NCBI GenBank assembly: GCA_017522915.1
Contig: JAFWXX010000017.1
Coordinates: 1 to 59,517 of the forward strand
Origin: Bacteroidaceae bacterium
Lineage (GTDB): Bacteria; Bacteroidota; Bacteroidia; Bacteroidales; Bacteroidaceae
Length of the DNA: 59,517 bases
Direction of reading: 5' to 3'
Notes under the pieces: generated by a model
Seen by the model: the letters and a program-made list of their open reading frames with translations, nothing else
Database searches by the model: none
Told to the model about the DNA's origin: nothing
Shown here: positions 46,165 through 54,329 of the stretch, one piece after another
Numbering within the stretch: the stretch's first letter is position 1
How the letters are laid out: each line of letters opens with the position of its first letter
Program-made: the position numbers and the translations under genes

Positions 46165-47695
46165 TTATTGTTGTTTCGGTTTGTGTCTCTGATTCTGTTT
46201 GCGGTGCAGCGGGTGCATTCCTGTTCTCGAGCGCGTATCTCAGGGCCTTGACAAATTCTTCGGCCAACGGTCTTCCGCCGGCATGGCTAAGGTGGGTATA
46301 GTCCTTGTGGGCCCATCTGTTCTTGACAAAGAGAGGCATTCCTCCAAGTGTCTTCATGGCCTCGCAGCAGTCCCAGAAGTGGCACTGTGCCTCAATGGCT
46401 GCATTACGTTGAGACTTGCAAAGTCCATATACAGCCTTCATTGTCTGCATTGTGCCTTTTATGTTCTGGCTACGGTCACCAATACTCATAATGAGTATGT
46501 CGCTGTTCGGGAATGCTGCCTTCAGATGGGTTATGGCCTTGACCAGTTGTGCTTGGTATTTGCTGTAGTCGGTAATTGAGGGAACCATGCTGTTCAAGCC
46601 GAATTGCAATATGATGAGGTCGTATGGGATTGCTTCATTGAGCTGTTTCATACGTTCGATGGGGATTCGGTGCAATGTCGTGCCGCTATAGCCGCGCATG
46701 GATATGTTATCGACTGCAATGCCGGCTGTACCGTCGAGCCATGTGCCCCAGAATGCAATATCAGGCTGTGAACATCTAATCTCTATGGAATGGGTGTGTT
46801 CTGGAATTGTTATGAACTGCGCATTGTCGTCTGGTGCCACATCGAATTTATGCCGTGCAGAGTCGGTCTTTACAGAAATGACACTTTTTGCTTTTGCTAC
46901 AAAGCCAATCTTCGATACCTCCCAACTGTCGGCATGCCTGACCTTGTTCACACCCTTAAATCTGGTAAAGGCTGTAGCTTCGGCTTGTGGACGATGAAGC
47001 TGCAACGGCAGTGAAGTGAAGGAGTATTGCGGTTCGGAAATGACATTATGGGTGTCCCATCCGCTGCTGTATTGCGAAACTGAGTGTCTGAATCCCGGAA
47101 AATCGCTATGCATTGACACGTAACCGACGCCGCATCCTCCGTATATATCCTGTAGTTGCTGCCTTATATCCTGTGTTAGGATATCGGCTTCTATAAAGGA
47201 GTCGCCGAGCACTGCTATGCGTACAGGCCGTTGCAGTGTCCCACGCCCGTTGATGGCGGCTCTAAAGAACCTCAAGCCTGTCTGTGCTGCAGTATAGTCT
47301 TCGATGAGGGTTATGTCACCGGCCTTGCGCGGTGCATTTATCTCCGGGCGGGCCGGAAGGGTATCGGTCACTTCCTCTATTGCGGCTGTGTCGGCAATTG
47401 TGCCGGTAATGCTGTCTGTCATAAAGACAACATCTTTTTTCTCTTCGGGTGTGCTTGTGCTGTCTGTTACAACAATAGTCTCATTAAAGGTATCTTCTTC
47501 TTCTTCTTCGAGTTCTTCTACAGTCTCGTTTTCATGCCTTTCATCGGCAGCAGGCTCTTCCCGAAGGCTGCTAAGCAGGTCAATCTCTTTGGTCGTGAAG
47601 CTTATATCAGTTGATTTGAGTGTCGATAATCCCAGCAATATACCTATGGTAAGCAAGAAGAGAATGGCAACTTGCGTAAGGTAGTTCTTGTTCAT
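46157..47695 (-). CDS. Membrane-anchored SGNH-hydrolase-like protein (first)
   Basis: A 512-residue protein with an N-terminal membrane anchor (TQVAILFLLTIGILLGLSTL). An acidic Glu/Thr-rich linker spans about residues 35-125 (VEELEEEEEDTF). The SGNH domain follows: block I AVLGDSFIEAD near 162, LQFGLNS near 366 in block III position, and DYTHLSHAGG near 468 in block V. Block III carries GLN rather than the usual GxN with Gly-Thr. The linker suggests the catalytic domain is held away from the membrane. It is the first gene of the SGNH-SGNH-MBOAT operon. Confidence 0.85.
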   Translation of the reverse strand: MNKNYLTQVAILFLLTIGILLGLSTLKSTDISFTTKEIDLLSSLREEPAADERHENETVEELEEEEEDTFNETIVVTDSTSTPEEKKDVVFMTDSITGTIADTAAIEEVTDTLPARPEINAPRKAGDITLIEDYTAAQTGLRFFRAAINGRGTLQRPVRIAVLGDSFIEADILTQDIRQQLQDIYGGCGVGYVSMHSDFPGFRHSVSQYSSGWDTHNVISEPQYSFTSLPLQLHRPQAEATAFTRFKGVNKVRHADSWEVSKIGFVAKAKSVISVKTDSARHKFDVAPDDNAQFITIPEHTHSIEIRCSQPDIAFWGTWLDGTAGIAVDNISMRGYSGTTLHRIPIERMKQLNEAIPYDLIILQFGLNSMVPSITDYSKYQAQLVKAITHLKAAFPNSDILIMSIGDRSQNIKGTMQTMKAVYGLCKSQRNAAIEAQCHFWDCCEAMKTLGGMPLFVKNRWAHKDYTHLSHAGGRPLAEEFVKALRYALENRNAPAAPQTESETQTETTINE

Positions 47696-47738
47696 CAGTA
47701 TCTATGCGATAAATTTATTGTAACTGTAATTGGCGGCA

Positions 47739-47746
47739 AAATTAGT
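47739..47746 (-). promoter_or_regulatory. Possible -7 box for the O-acetylation operon
   Basis: Minus-strand TAATTTTG, 43 bases before the ATG at 47695. No clear TTTG at normal spacing. Confidence 0.45.
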
Positions 47747-47838
47747 AAAAATAGGTGGAAAACAGTACTTGAATCCCCTATATTGTAATATAAATAATCC
47801 GGTATTGTCAAGTACAGGAGAAGTGTGGGCTACGAACT

Positions 47839-48468
47839 CTATTCTTCTGTAGCAGAGAGCCTTTTCTCCAAGGCCTCCCGCCAATCCTCACCGTTGGCAA
47901 CGAGCAGTGTCTGTATGCCTTCTGCGGCTGCAGCCTCGATGTTTCTTACGCCGTCATCTACAAACAGTGTCTCACGGGCAACCATCTTCCCCTCATCGAG
48001 CATTTTGCGGTATATGGCCGAACTGGGCTTAGAGCAATGCATGCGGTAACTGAAAAAGAGATTGTCGAAGTAGTCGGAAAGCGACTTGCCGCATGTCGTG
48101 AAATCCTTTGTCAAAGCCCAGCTCTGTATGAACGGATTGGTGTTGCTCAGGACAGAAAGTCTGTATTTGCCACGTAACGTCTGCAGGTATTCGAGCAGAT
48201 TCTCATGTATCTCTACAAGAAACCCCAGCCATGCATCCTTTGCCTCGGCGAATGTGATTTCCCTTCTGCACATCCTGCTAAGCTTCATACAGAACTCTTC
48301 GGCGTCAATGTCGCCGTTCTCAAGTTCGTAGAAGGCTCCTTTCTGGCAATAGGAGTTTATATAAAGTTCGGGGTTCTCAATGCCCAGGTCACGGAATTTA
48401 CGGAGTGCCTTTTCTGTATCTATTGTTGTCAGTACGCCTCCAAAGTCGAATACAATGTCCTTAATCAT
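47839..48468 (-). CDS. HAD-superfamily phosphatase, subfamily IA
   Basis: A 209-residue cytosolic phosphohydrolase. Motif I is DIVFDFGGVL at residues 4-13, where the second Asp of DxD is replaced by Gly as in the YihX/acid-phosphatase-like FDFGGV group. Motif II is SVLSNTNPFIQ near 110, the Lys is in HCSKPSSAIY near 148, and motif IV is TLFVDDGVRNIEAA near 172. The four-helix cap lies between motifs I and II. The substrate may be a sugar phosphate such as glucose 1-phosphate, as for YihX; that is family inference. It is divergent from the 5'-nucleotidase gene. Confidence 0.88.
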   Translation of the reverse strand: MIKDIVFDFGGVLTTIDTEKALRKFRDLGIENPELYINSYCQKGAFYELENGDIDAEEFCMKLSRMCRREITFAEAKDAWLGFLVEIHENLLEYLQTLRGKYRLSVLSNTNPFIQSWALTKDFTTCGKSLSDYFDNLFFSYRMHCSKPSSAIYRKMLDEGKMVARETLFVDDGVRNIEAAAAEGIQTLLVANGEDWREALEKRLSATEE

Positions 48469-48559
48469 CTTCAGTTTCTTAATTCTCTGCTAAGATAGCT
48501 GTTTTTTTGCTCTTCTCGATGCTTTGTCTTCCGTATTGGATAATATTTCATCTTTTTTG

Positions 48560-48590
48560 TTGACAAATGTGTCTGAATAGACTAATTTTG
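48560..48590 (+). promoter_or_regulatory. Promoter of the 5'-nucleotidase gene
   Basis: TTGA at 48560-48563, 19 bases, TAATTTTG at 48583-48590, 31 bases before the ATG. Confidence 0.6.
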
Positions 48591-48620
48591 CATGACAATT
48601 AAAAGATTCAATACGGAATA

Positions 48621-49592
48621 ATGGAGAATTTGGACGGACGTCTGGTCATCGGTGTGTCATCGCGCGCGCTTTTCGACCTTGAGGCTGAAAATGAGATATT
48701 CGAGAAGTATGGAGTTGCAAAGTACCGCAAGTATCAGGAGGAACATGAGGATGAGCCGCTTGAGCGCGGAACGGCATTCTATCTGGTGAAAAGCCTGCTT
48801 GAACTTAACAAGCAGGCCAATCGCCCTATAGTGGAGGTTGTCGTGATGTCCCGTAACAGCCCCGAAACCGGTATGCGAATGCTCAAGTCGCTTGATATGT
48901 ACGGGCTCGACATTACACGCGTGGCATTGTCGGGAGGAGAGTCCCTGTCGAAATACCTCAAGGCATTCTCGATCGACCTTTTCCTTTCAAAGGATGAGGG
49001 TGATGTCCAGCGTGTGATGGATTCCGGTATATGTGCGTCGGCATTGATATATGCGCCGCCTACCGACTTTGACCCGGAGGACAGCCGCGTGAAGATAGCA
49101 TTTGACGCCGATGCAGTAATCTTCTCCGATGAATCGGAGTGCCGTTTCAAGCGCGAAGGGTTCGATGCTTTCTACAAATATGAAAAAGAGAATGCCGATG
49201 TGCCATTGAAAGAGGGGCCTTTTGCCAACTTGCTCAAGAAACTCTCGCAGATACAGGAGTGTCTGCCTACATCGATAGAGCTCTCTCCATTGCGTCTGGC
49301 AATAGTTACCTCACGCAGTCTTCCGTCACACTTCAGAGTGATAAAGACTTTGCGTAAATGGGGTGTATATGTCGATGAGGCTTACTTCCTTGGCGGCTTG
49401 CGTAAGGATGAACTTCTTAAAGCCTTCGGAGCACATATCTTCTTCGATGACCAGGATACGCATCTCTCCTCTTCGAGCAAGTATGTTCCGGCAGGCAAAG
49501 TGCCTTATTATTCCGATTCACAGATGAATAAGGTTCTTGAAGAGAAGGCTGCAAAGAAAATGGGTGATAAGCAGGAAACGGATGAGGCTTAA
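48621..49592 (+). CDS. Cytosolic 5'-nucleotidase (NT5C1-like family)
   Basis: A 323-residue cytosolic protein similar to the 5'-nucleotidase family that includes eukaryotic cN-I. It begins GRLVIGVSSRALFDLEAENE. VEVVVMSRNSPETGMRMLKS near 72-91 is the conserved nucleotide-binding region, and IAFDADAVIFSDESE near 165 is the HAD-like aspartate motif. IVTSRSLPSHFRVIKTLRKW near 240 and FLGGLRKDELLKAFGAHIFF near 270 complete the fold. It hydrolyses nucleoside monophosphates. The DUF456 gene follows 18 bases downstream. Confidence 0.87.
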   Translation: MENLDGRLVIGVSSRALFDLEAENEIFEKYGVAKYRKYQEEHEDEPLERGTAFYLVKSLLELNKQANRPIVEVVVMSRNSPETGMRMLKSLDMYGLDITRVALSGGESLSKYLKAFSIDLFLSKDEGDVQRVMDSGICASALIYAPPTDFDPEDSRVKIAFDADAVIFSDESECRFKREGFDAFYKYEKENADVPLKEGPFANLLKKLSQIQECLPTSIELSPLRLAIVTSRSLPSHFRVIKTLRKWGVYVDEAYFLGGLRKDELLKAFGAHIFFDDQDTHLSSSSKYVPAGKVPYYSDSQMNKVLEEKAAKKMGDKQETDEA

Positions 49593-49610
49593 ATAAAAGG
49601 TATAGAAAAC

Positions 49611-50099
49611 ATGGATTATGTATTGATTGTATCGTCATACCTTCTTGCAGTCCTGGGTGTTGTCGGGGCTATTGTTCCGGCTGTTCCTGGGCCTCCTATA
49701 AGCTATATCGCTCTTCTCCTCCTGTCGTTCTGCGATCATGATAATATAAGTGCCGGAACGCTTGTGGTTACCGCAATATTGGCGACAGTAATAACTGTAG
49801 TTGACTATGTTGCTCCTCTTTGGTTCACCAAGCGTGCGGGAGGAAGTGCTGCCGGCATGTGGGGTGCAACCATAGGCCTTATCATAGGTCTCTTCCTGGG
49901 AATAATAGGAATTGTCCTGGGCCCGTTCCTCGGAGCATTGGCTGGTGAACTGTTGAGTGGAACACCTTTTGGAAAGTCTGTTAAAGTAGCTTGCATAAAT
50001 TTCGTTGCGTTTGTCTTTACAACAGGTGTCAAAATGGTATATTCCATTGCATTGGCGGTTATTATATTCATTGAGGGGTGGAGGCTGCTCTGGCAGTGA
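49611..50099 (+). CDS. DUF456 membrane protein
   Basis: A 162-residue inner-membrane protein with four to five spans and many Gly residues. VPAVPGPPISYIALLLLS near 25-42 and DYVAPLWFTKRAGGSAAGMW near 65-84 are the conserved DUF456 signatures, and the glycine zipper GATIGLIIGLFLGIIGIVLG follows. The function is unknown. Spans of this kind suggest a small channel-like or scaffold protein. It is cotranscribed with the 5'-nucleotidase and ends before a terminator. Confidence 0.9.
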   Translation: MDYVLIVSSYLLAVLGVVGAIVPAVPGPPISYIALLLLSFCDHDNISAGTLVVTAILATVITVVDYVAPLWFTKRAGGSAAGMWGATIGLIIGLFLGIIGIVLGPFLGALAGELLSGTPFGKSVKVACINFVAFVFTTGVKMVYSIALAVIIFIEGWRLLWQ

Positions 50100-50132
50100 C
50101 ATGCTGAACAATCCTTTTTGAATTGATGTTAT

Positions 50133-50159
50133 AAAAGCGGCCATAACGGTCGCTTTTTT
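50133..50159 (+). terminator. Terminator after the DUF456 gene
   Basis: AAAAGCGGCC and GGTCGCTTTT (one wobble) around loop ATAAC, followed by more T. Confidence 0.7.
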
Positions 50160-50180
50160 ACGTTAATATTTGTCGTTAAT

Positions 50181-50645
50181 ATGAAAAGATTGCTTCCGAT
50201 TCTTCAGTTTGTCGTGATTTCCTTTGTCGTAGGATATCTGTCACGTGTGTTGCAAGGTACCTCTATGGAGGCCTGGTATCCAGGTCTTGTAAAGTCGTCA
50301 CTTACTCCTCCGGGATATATATTCTCCCTTGTATGGGGTGTTCTTTATCTGCTTATGGGTATATCGGCAGGAATCGTGTGGAGTGCCCGCACCGTATATT
50401 CATGGGTTTTGACAGTGCTGTTCGCTGTGCAGCTGTTGCTTAATCTGGCATGGAGCTTTGCCTTTTTCTGGATGCGTTCTCCTGTTGCCGGTATTGTAGT
50501 GTTGGCACTTCTGCTGGCATGCGTGGCTTTCTATGTCATAGGATGCTACAAGCAGAGCAGGGTGGCGGCTTACCTCAATATTCCATATTTGATGTGGCTT
50601 GTGTTCGCATTGTATCTTAACAGCTATATTGTCATGTCCAATTGA
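50181..50645 (+). CDS. tspO: TspO/MBR-family tryptophan-rich sensory protein
   Basis: A 154-residue inner- or outer-membrane protein with five spans that binds porphyrins and related tetrapyrroles. The signature WYPGLVKSSLTPPGYIFSLV near 32-51 is followed by WGVLYLLMGISAG; the third and fourth spans carry NLAWSFAFFWM near 90, and the last carries PYLMWLVFALYLN near 134. All are conserved positions of the family. A terminator lies just upstream, so it has its own transcript. It abuts the convergent DnaJ-like gene with no space between stop codons. Confidence 0.93.
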   Translation: MKRLLPILQFVVISFVVGYLSRVLQGTSMEAWYPGLVKSSLTPPGYIFSLVWGVLYLLMGISAGIVWSARTVYSWVLTVLFAVQLLLNLAWSFAFFWMRSPVAGIVVLALLLACVAFYVIGCYKQSRVAAYLNIPYLMWLVFALYLNSYIVMSN

Positions 50646-51551
50646 CTATACATCTTTTGCGTTCCGCATTTCGATGAACAGCTTTTTCTGTCTTTCATTC
50701 AGTGACGGCAGTTGCAGCTTCAAGGTTATTATGAAGTCGCCGTATTCTCCAGCATGCCTGTAAACCGGAAACCCCTTCCCCTTGAGTCGTAGTCTGCTGT
50801 CGGGCTGTGTGCCAGGCTTAACATTTATCTTGACATTCCCGCTAAGTGCTGGAACTGTTATCTCGCCGCCGAGAATGAGCGTGTATATGTCTGCAACGAC
50901 TGTGGCGTGAAGGTCATCACCGGAACGAGTGAACTGTGCATCTGGCTCAATGCGGAATGTTATGTAGAGGTCTCCTCGTTCGGCTCCTTCACTGCCGTTT
51001 CCTCCACGTCCTTTAAGCCGAATCTTCTGTCCGTCGGCAATTCCTGCGGGTATGGTTATGCGTATATTCTCGCCATTTACCGATAATGTGCGCTTGTGCG
51101 TTGCCGCCGCCTCGCGAAGCTTGAGGCTTATCGTTGTCTGCAAGTCGCTTCCACGCCTCTTGCTTTTTCTGCCGAATGCACTGTAACCGAAAAGTTCCTC
51201 AAAGAAATCGCTGAATCCGCTGCTGTTGCTCTTGTTCCCGCTGAAGTCGCCGAACCCTCCGAATCCGAATCCTCCGGTGTATCCTGCATTCTCCTCTCTC
51301 CTGCGCTGTGCCTCATATTCGTCGGCATTCCGCCAGTTATCGCCATACTCGTCATATTTTTTTCTCTTTTCGGGGTCGCTCAGGACTTCGTTTGCCTCAT
51401 TTATCTCCTGGAAGCGTTCCTTTGCATCGGGAGCATCCTTGTTTATATCGGGGTGGTATTTCTTTGCAAGCCTGCGATAGGCTTTTCTAATCTCTTCTTG
51501 CGACGCGCTCTTTTCTATGCCAAGCACTTTGTAATAATCAATGAATGCCAT
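50646..51551 (-). CDS. DnaJ-class co-chaperone (CbpA type, no zinc fingers)
   Basis: A 301-residue cytosolic Hsp40. The J domain (2-70) has [20 protein letters not shown] and the HPD motif in [10 protein letters not shown] Gly/Phe-rich linker ([13 protein letters not shown]) follows. Two beta-sandwich substrate-binding domains complete it ([20 protein letters not shown] near 175; [20 protein letters not shown] near 230). The zinc-finger domain of classical DnaJ is absent, as in CbpA. The MerR-like modulator CbpM often found downstream of CbpA genes is not here. The start at 51551 ([11 protein letters not shown]) is standard; the longer frame is upstream noise. Confidence 0.92.
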   Translation of the reverse strand: MAFIDYYKVLGIEKSASQEEIRKAYRRLAKKYHPDINKDAPDAKERFQEINEANEVLSDPEKRKKYDEYGDNWRNADEYEAQRRREENAGYTGGFGFGGFGDFSGNKSNSSGFSDFFEELFGYSAFGRKSKRRGSDLQTTISLKLREAAATHKRTLSVNGENIRITIPAGIADGQKIRLKGRGGNGSEGAERGDLYITFRIEPDAQFTRSGDDLHATVVADIYTLILGGEITVPALSGNVKINVKPGTQPDSRLRLKGKGFPVYRHAGEYGDFIITLKLQLPSLNERQKKLFIEMRNAKDV

Positions 51552-51667
51552 AATCTTTTTCTGTTTAGAACAATAAAGCAAGCCGGGATGTTTTGCGGTT
51601 GCAACTTGCACGACCTTCCTTTTTCTTCCTTAAGAAATTATAATGGCGGATTAATTTAGGAACTTTT

Positions 51668-51699
51668 TTTGGTCTTTGCCGATTATTGGGCTATATTCG
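51668..51699 (+). promoter_or_regulatory. Promoter of the DUF4595-like lipoprotein
   Basis: TTTG at 51668-51671, 20 bases, TATATTCG at 51692-51699; 27 bases before the ATG. Confidence 0.7.
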
Positions 51700-51726
51700 C
51701 GGCTGAAAATGATTAACACTATCTAT

Positions 51727-52602
51727 ATGAAGAACATTCTATCAATTCTCATGTTGTCCTTGTGTGCAACATTCGTGGCTTGCAGTGACAGTGATGGCGG
51801 TGACGGTAATCCCGATGGCGGCAACTCTGTATATGTACCGCTTCCTGGCCGTAAAGTTGCATCCGTGAAGACAACCAGCAAGATAAACGGTCGTGACTAC
51901 TCCTGGGAGCACAAGTTTACATACGATGCACAAGGGCGCATAAAGGAGATAAACTCCGAAATAGTACATCATCGTGAATACAATTATAAGTTCTTCCGTT
52001 GCAATATGAGCTCGAATGCGAAGTATCGTTTCAATGGCAATGAACTTGAAATCGAATATTCGGTTGCACGCATATATCCTGATGAACCGTTAATGAACTC
52101 TAAGGAGAATGGCAAGGACCGTGGTGCTTTCAATCAGGCCGGTGTCCTTTCCAAGTTCGACTTGGCTGATTTCGTCTATTCCGGAACTTCGTTGAACGAG
52201 GCTTATTTCGAAACTGGCGAAAGGTTTGAAATCAAACACGAAAGAGGCAATGTAGTAGGGTATGTTGTATATGACATTGCCGATGACAAAGTCAAGGCCG
52301 ATTTTTCACATAAATACGGATATTCAAGTTTAAAGAACAAGACCAATTTTGATTTCTCCGGATATTTCGGATGTTGGGGTGTGGAGTCTAATATCTATGC
52401 AACCCGTATGCCATATTATGCATCCTACCAGCTGGCGGCATTCGGTATGTTGGGCGCGACAAGTACCCACCTGCCTATTTCGGTATATAACGAGGAGACA
52501 AATATGTATGATTACGGAGAATGGAAGTTTGATTCTAAGGATTGTCCAATTTCATATACCGATCCGTCGGGACGCAAGACGACAATTACATATGTAGATT
52601 AA
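51727..52602 (+). CDS. DUF4595-like surface lipoprotein
   Basis: A 291-residue lipoprotein with signal MKNILSILMLSLCATFVAC (lipobox FVAC) followed by an Asp/Gly-rich linker (SDSDGGDGNPDGG). The mature part is beta-rich with the repeated pattern of DUF4595 proteins: EHKFTYDAQGRIKEINSE near 60, a central KYRFNGNELEIEYS, and a closing SYTDPSGRKTTITYVD. No catalytic residues are evident. The acidic linker after the lipid-anchored Cys resembles the surface-export signal of Bacteroidota lipoproteins. Function unknown; the family call is from memory. Confidence 0.75.
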   Translation: MKNILSILMLSLCATFVACSDSDGGDGNPDGGNSVYVPLPGRKVASVKTTSKINGRDYSWEHKFTYDAQGRIKEINSEIVHHREYNYKFFRCNMSSNAKYRFNGNELEIEYSVARIYPDEPLMNSKENGKDRGAFNQAGVLSKFDLADFVYSGTSLNEAYFETGERFEIKHERGNVVGYVVYDIADDKVKADFSHKYGYSSLKNKTNFDFSGYFGCWGVESNIYATRMPYYASYQLAAFGMLGATSTHLPISVYNEETNMYDYGEWKFDSKDCPISYTDPSGRKTTITYVD

Positions 52603-52612
52603 GGTTTTCTTG

Positions 52613-52660
52613 AATAATGAGAATGGGCTGCGCTATTTGGCGCAGCCCATTCTCATTATT
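52613..52660. terminator. Bidirectional terminator
   Basis: Perfect 21-base arms (AATAATGAGAATGGGCTGC... and its complement) around a six-base loop, between the convergent lipoprotein and M64 genes. Confidence 0.88.
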
Positions 52661-52684
52661 TACACATCTGTTTTCAAGCTCTTG

Positions 52685-53992
52685 TCATTTGCACAGGTAG
52701 TCAAGATATCTGCTTATTGCATCCTGGCACACGGGGCAGAAGTCGGTAAGTGCCTTCATCATGCATTCGGGCCATCCGCGGTATATGCCTTTCTCAAGGT
52801 AACCTCCACCTTCGTATGCTCCTATCTTCCACTCCTTTTCTGTACTGCCGGGAGCTGCTACGGTAGGTATCGGAGTGCCTTCCTCTATTCTCTTCTCCCA
52901 TTTGCCGTTGAAGTTTACAAAACGTGTCAGGTTCGCTTCCCAAGGCTCTTTGCCCTCAGGGTAGAGTGCGCTTACGGTATTGCCTGTCTCTACATATTCG
53001 TCGCCTAGTCCCATTAGTGAATGTCCGAACTCATGTACATATACCTCGCCGGTACGTCCTGTCTTTCCTGCCGAACCGAGACCGTAGAAGTTGTATATTC
53101 CACCGCCACCGTACTTGTCGCTGTTAGTGAGTATGAATATTGTCTCGTAGGGTGCGTTTGCGGCAACATCACGTACCTTCTGGAATTCCTCGGTCATTTG
53201 GTAACGCTCGCTGCCGAATGTGTAGAACCGTGTGTCGAGAAGCGTCTTTTTCCATTCGCGATTGCCCGGTATGCTGATTCCGCTCTCTTCGGACGGTGCC
53301 CACACGGCACGTATGTTTATACGGTGCTTGTTCTGGGTAAACGGCGAGTAGGAGAATAGGGCATCGCTCCACATACGGCACGACTCAATGAACTTCTCCT
53401 TCTCTTCAGCGGTGAAGCCGTCGGGCAGAAGTACAATGTCGAGACTGTTAGCGACATTGCCGCCAATGTGTATGTCAATATTCTCATGCTTGTTGGCAAA
53501 TGGCCTGATATTGTAGTCATTTGCATTTATGGCTTGGGAGTGTTTCTTTTCCCACTCCTTGCTCTTCTTGTTGCGTGCGAAAAATTCAATGGTGAAGCAG
53601 GACTTCGGTTCCGGGAAAATTACGCTTTCCGGGAACGAACGGGGTGTATGCTTGGCCTCCGGTGTAGTCTGCCACTCATTGAAGAGAGTGCAGTAGTTGT
53701 TCTTGTATATTACGGTGCCTGTTGCACTGTCAATAATCCAGAACATCTGTTCGCCATAGTCGAACGGGTTTATGAGCGATACTTTCGAACCGGCCCACTC
53801 ACCCTCGCGTACGACCTTATCGAAATAGTAGTACTCGTTCTCGCTGTTCCCTGCGTGGTGGAAATCATAACGCATGCTGTTTCCTGTAAAGTAGTTGGCA
53901 AACAGCAGTGCATCATCCTTCTCCTGAGCAATTGATGCCTGCGACATGGCGAACACTGATATCACAAACAATAGAATACTTCTCTTTTTCAT
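52685..53992 (-). CDS. M64-family metallopeptidase (IgA peptidase M64-like)
   Basis: A 435-residue secreted zinc peptidase with signal MKKRSILLFVISVFAMSQASIAQ. An N-terminal beta domain (about 25-160) precedes the catalytic domain, which opens LDIVLLPDGFTAEEKEKF near 185. The zinc motif is VHEFGHSLMGLGDEY near residue 320, that is HExxHxxxGxxD with the catalytic Glu. M64 includes the Clostridium ramosum IgA protease, but most Bacteroidales members have unknown substrates. Cys residues near the end (CPVCQDAI) are typical. It is monocistronic and ends 24 bases before the shared terminator. Confidence 0.9.
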   Translation of the reverse strand: MKKRSILLFVISVFAMSQASIAQEKDDALLFANYFTGNSMRYDFHHAGNSENEYYYFDKVVREGEWAGSKVSLINPFDYGEQMFWIIDSATGTVIYKNNYCTLFNEWQTTPEAKHTPRSFPESVIFPEPKSCFTIEFFARNKKSKEWEKKHSQAINANDYNIRPFANKHENIDIHIGGNVANSLDIVLLPDGFTAEEKEKFIESCRMWSDALFSYSPFTQNKHRINIRAVWAPSEESGISIPGNREWKKTLLDTRFYTFGSERYQMTEEFQKVRDVAANAPYETIFILTNSDKYGGGGIYNFYGLGSAGKTGRTGEVYVHEFGHSLMGLGDEYVETGNTVSALYPEGKEPWEANLTRFVNFNGKWEKRIEEGTPIPTVAAPGSTEKEWKIGAYEGGGYLEKGIYRGWPECMMKALTDFCPVCQDAISRYLDYLCK

Positions 53993-54013
53993 GTTTTAAT
54001 AGTTGTTATATTA

Positions 54014-54021
54014 CAAATATA
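54014..54021 (-). promoter_or_regulatory. Possible -7 box for the M64 gene
   Basis: Minus-strand TATATTTG, 21 bases before the ATG. The upstream element is unclear. Confidence 0.5.
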
Positions 54022-54329
54022 ATTCAAATATTCCGCAATATTTCTTTTTTCTCTTTTTTAGCTAAAAAATTACGGTTCTCGGAGCAAAAAAGGTGAATTT
54101 CTGCGTTTTGAACTGAACCATAACGCATTAAACAGAAAACCTCAGAAATAGTAACGATGGCAATTTAGCAAAGAAACGCAAGGTAATAAAATAGAACGGT
54201 TGCCAAGTCATTACCCGATAATGCAGTAAAGTTTTTCTTTGTGTCGTCACGTTTCATCGTTCTGCGTTAGTTTGCATATCAATGTATAACTCGCTGATAA
54301 CTAATTTTATAGCCAAAAAAGATTAGATT
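54022..54329. other. Gap between M64 peptidase and integrase
   Basis: About 310 bases without a gene. The sequence turns AT-rich. It should hold the integrase promoter and one end of the inserted element, but I could not find a direct repeat shared with the far side (58900-59330). No RNA gene is recognised. Confidence 0.5.
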
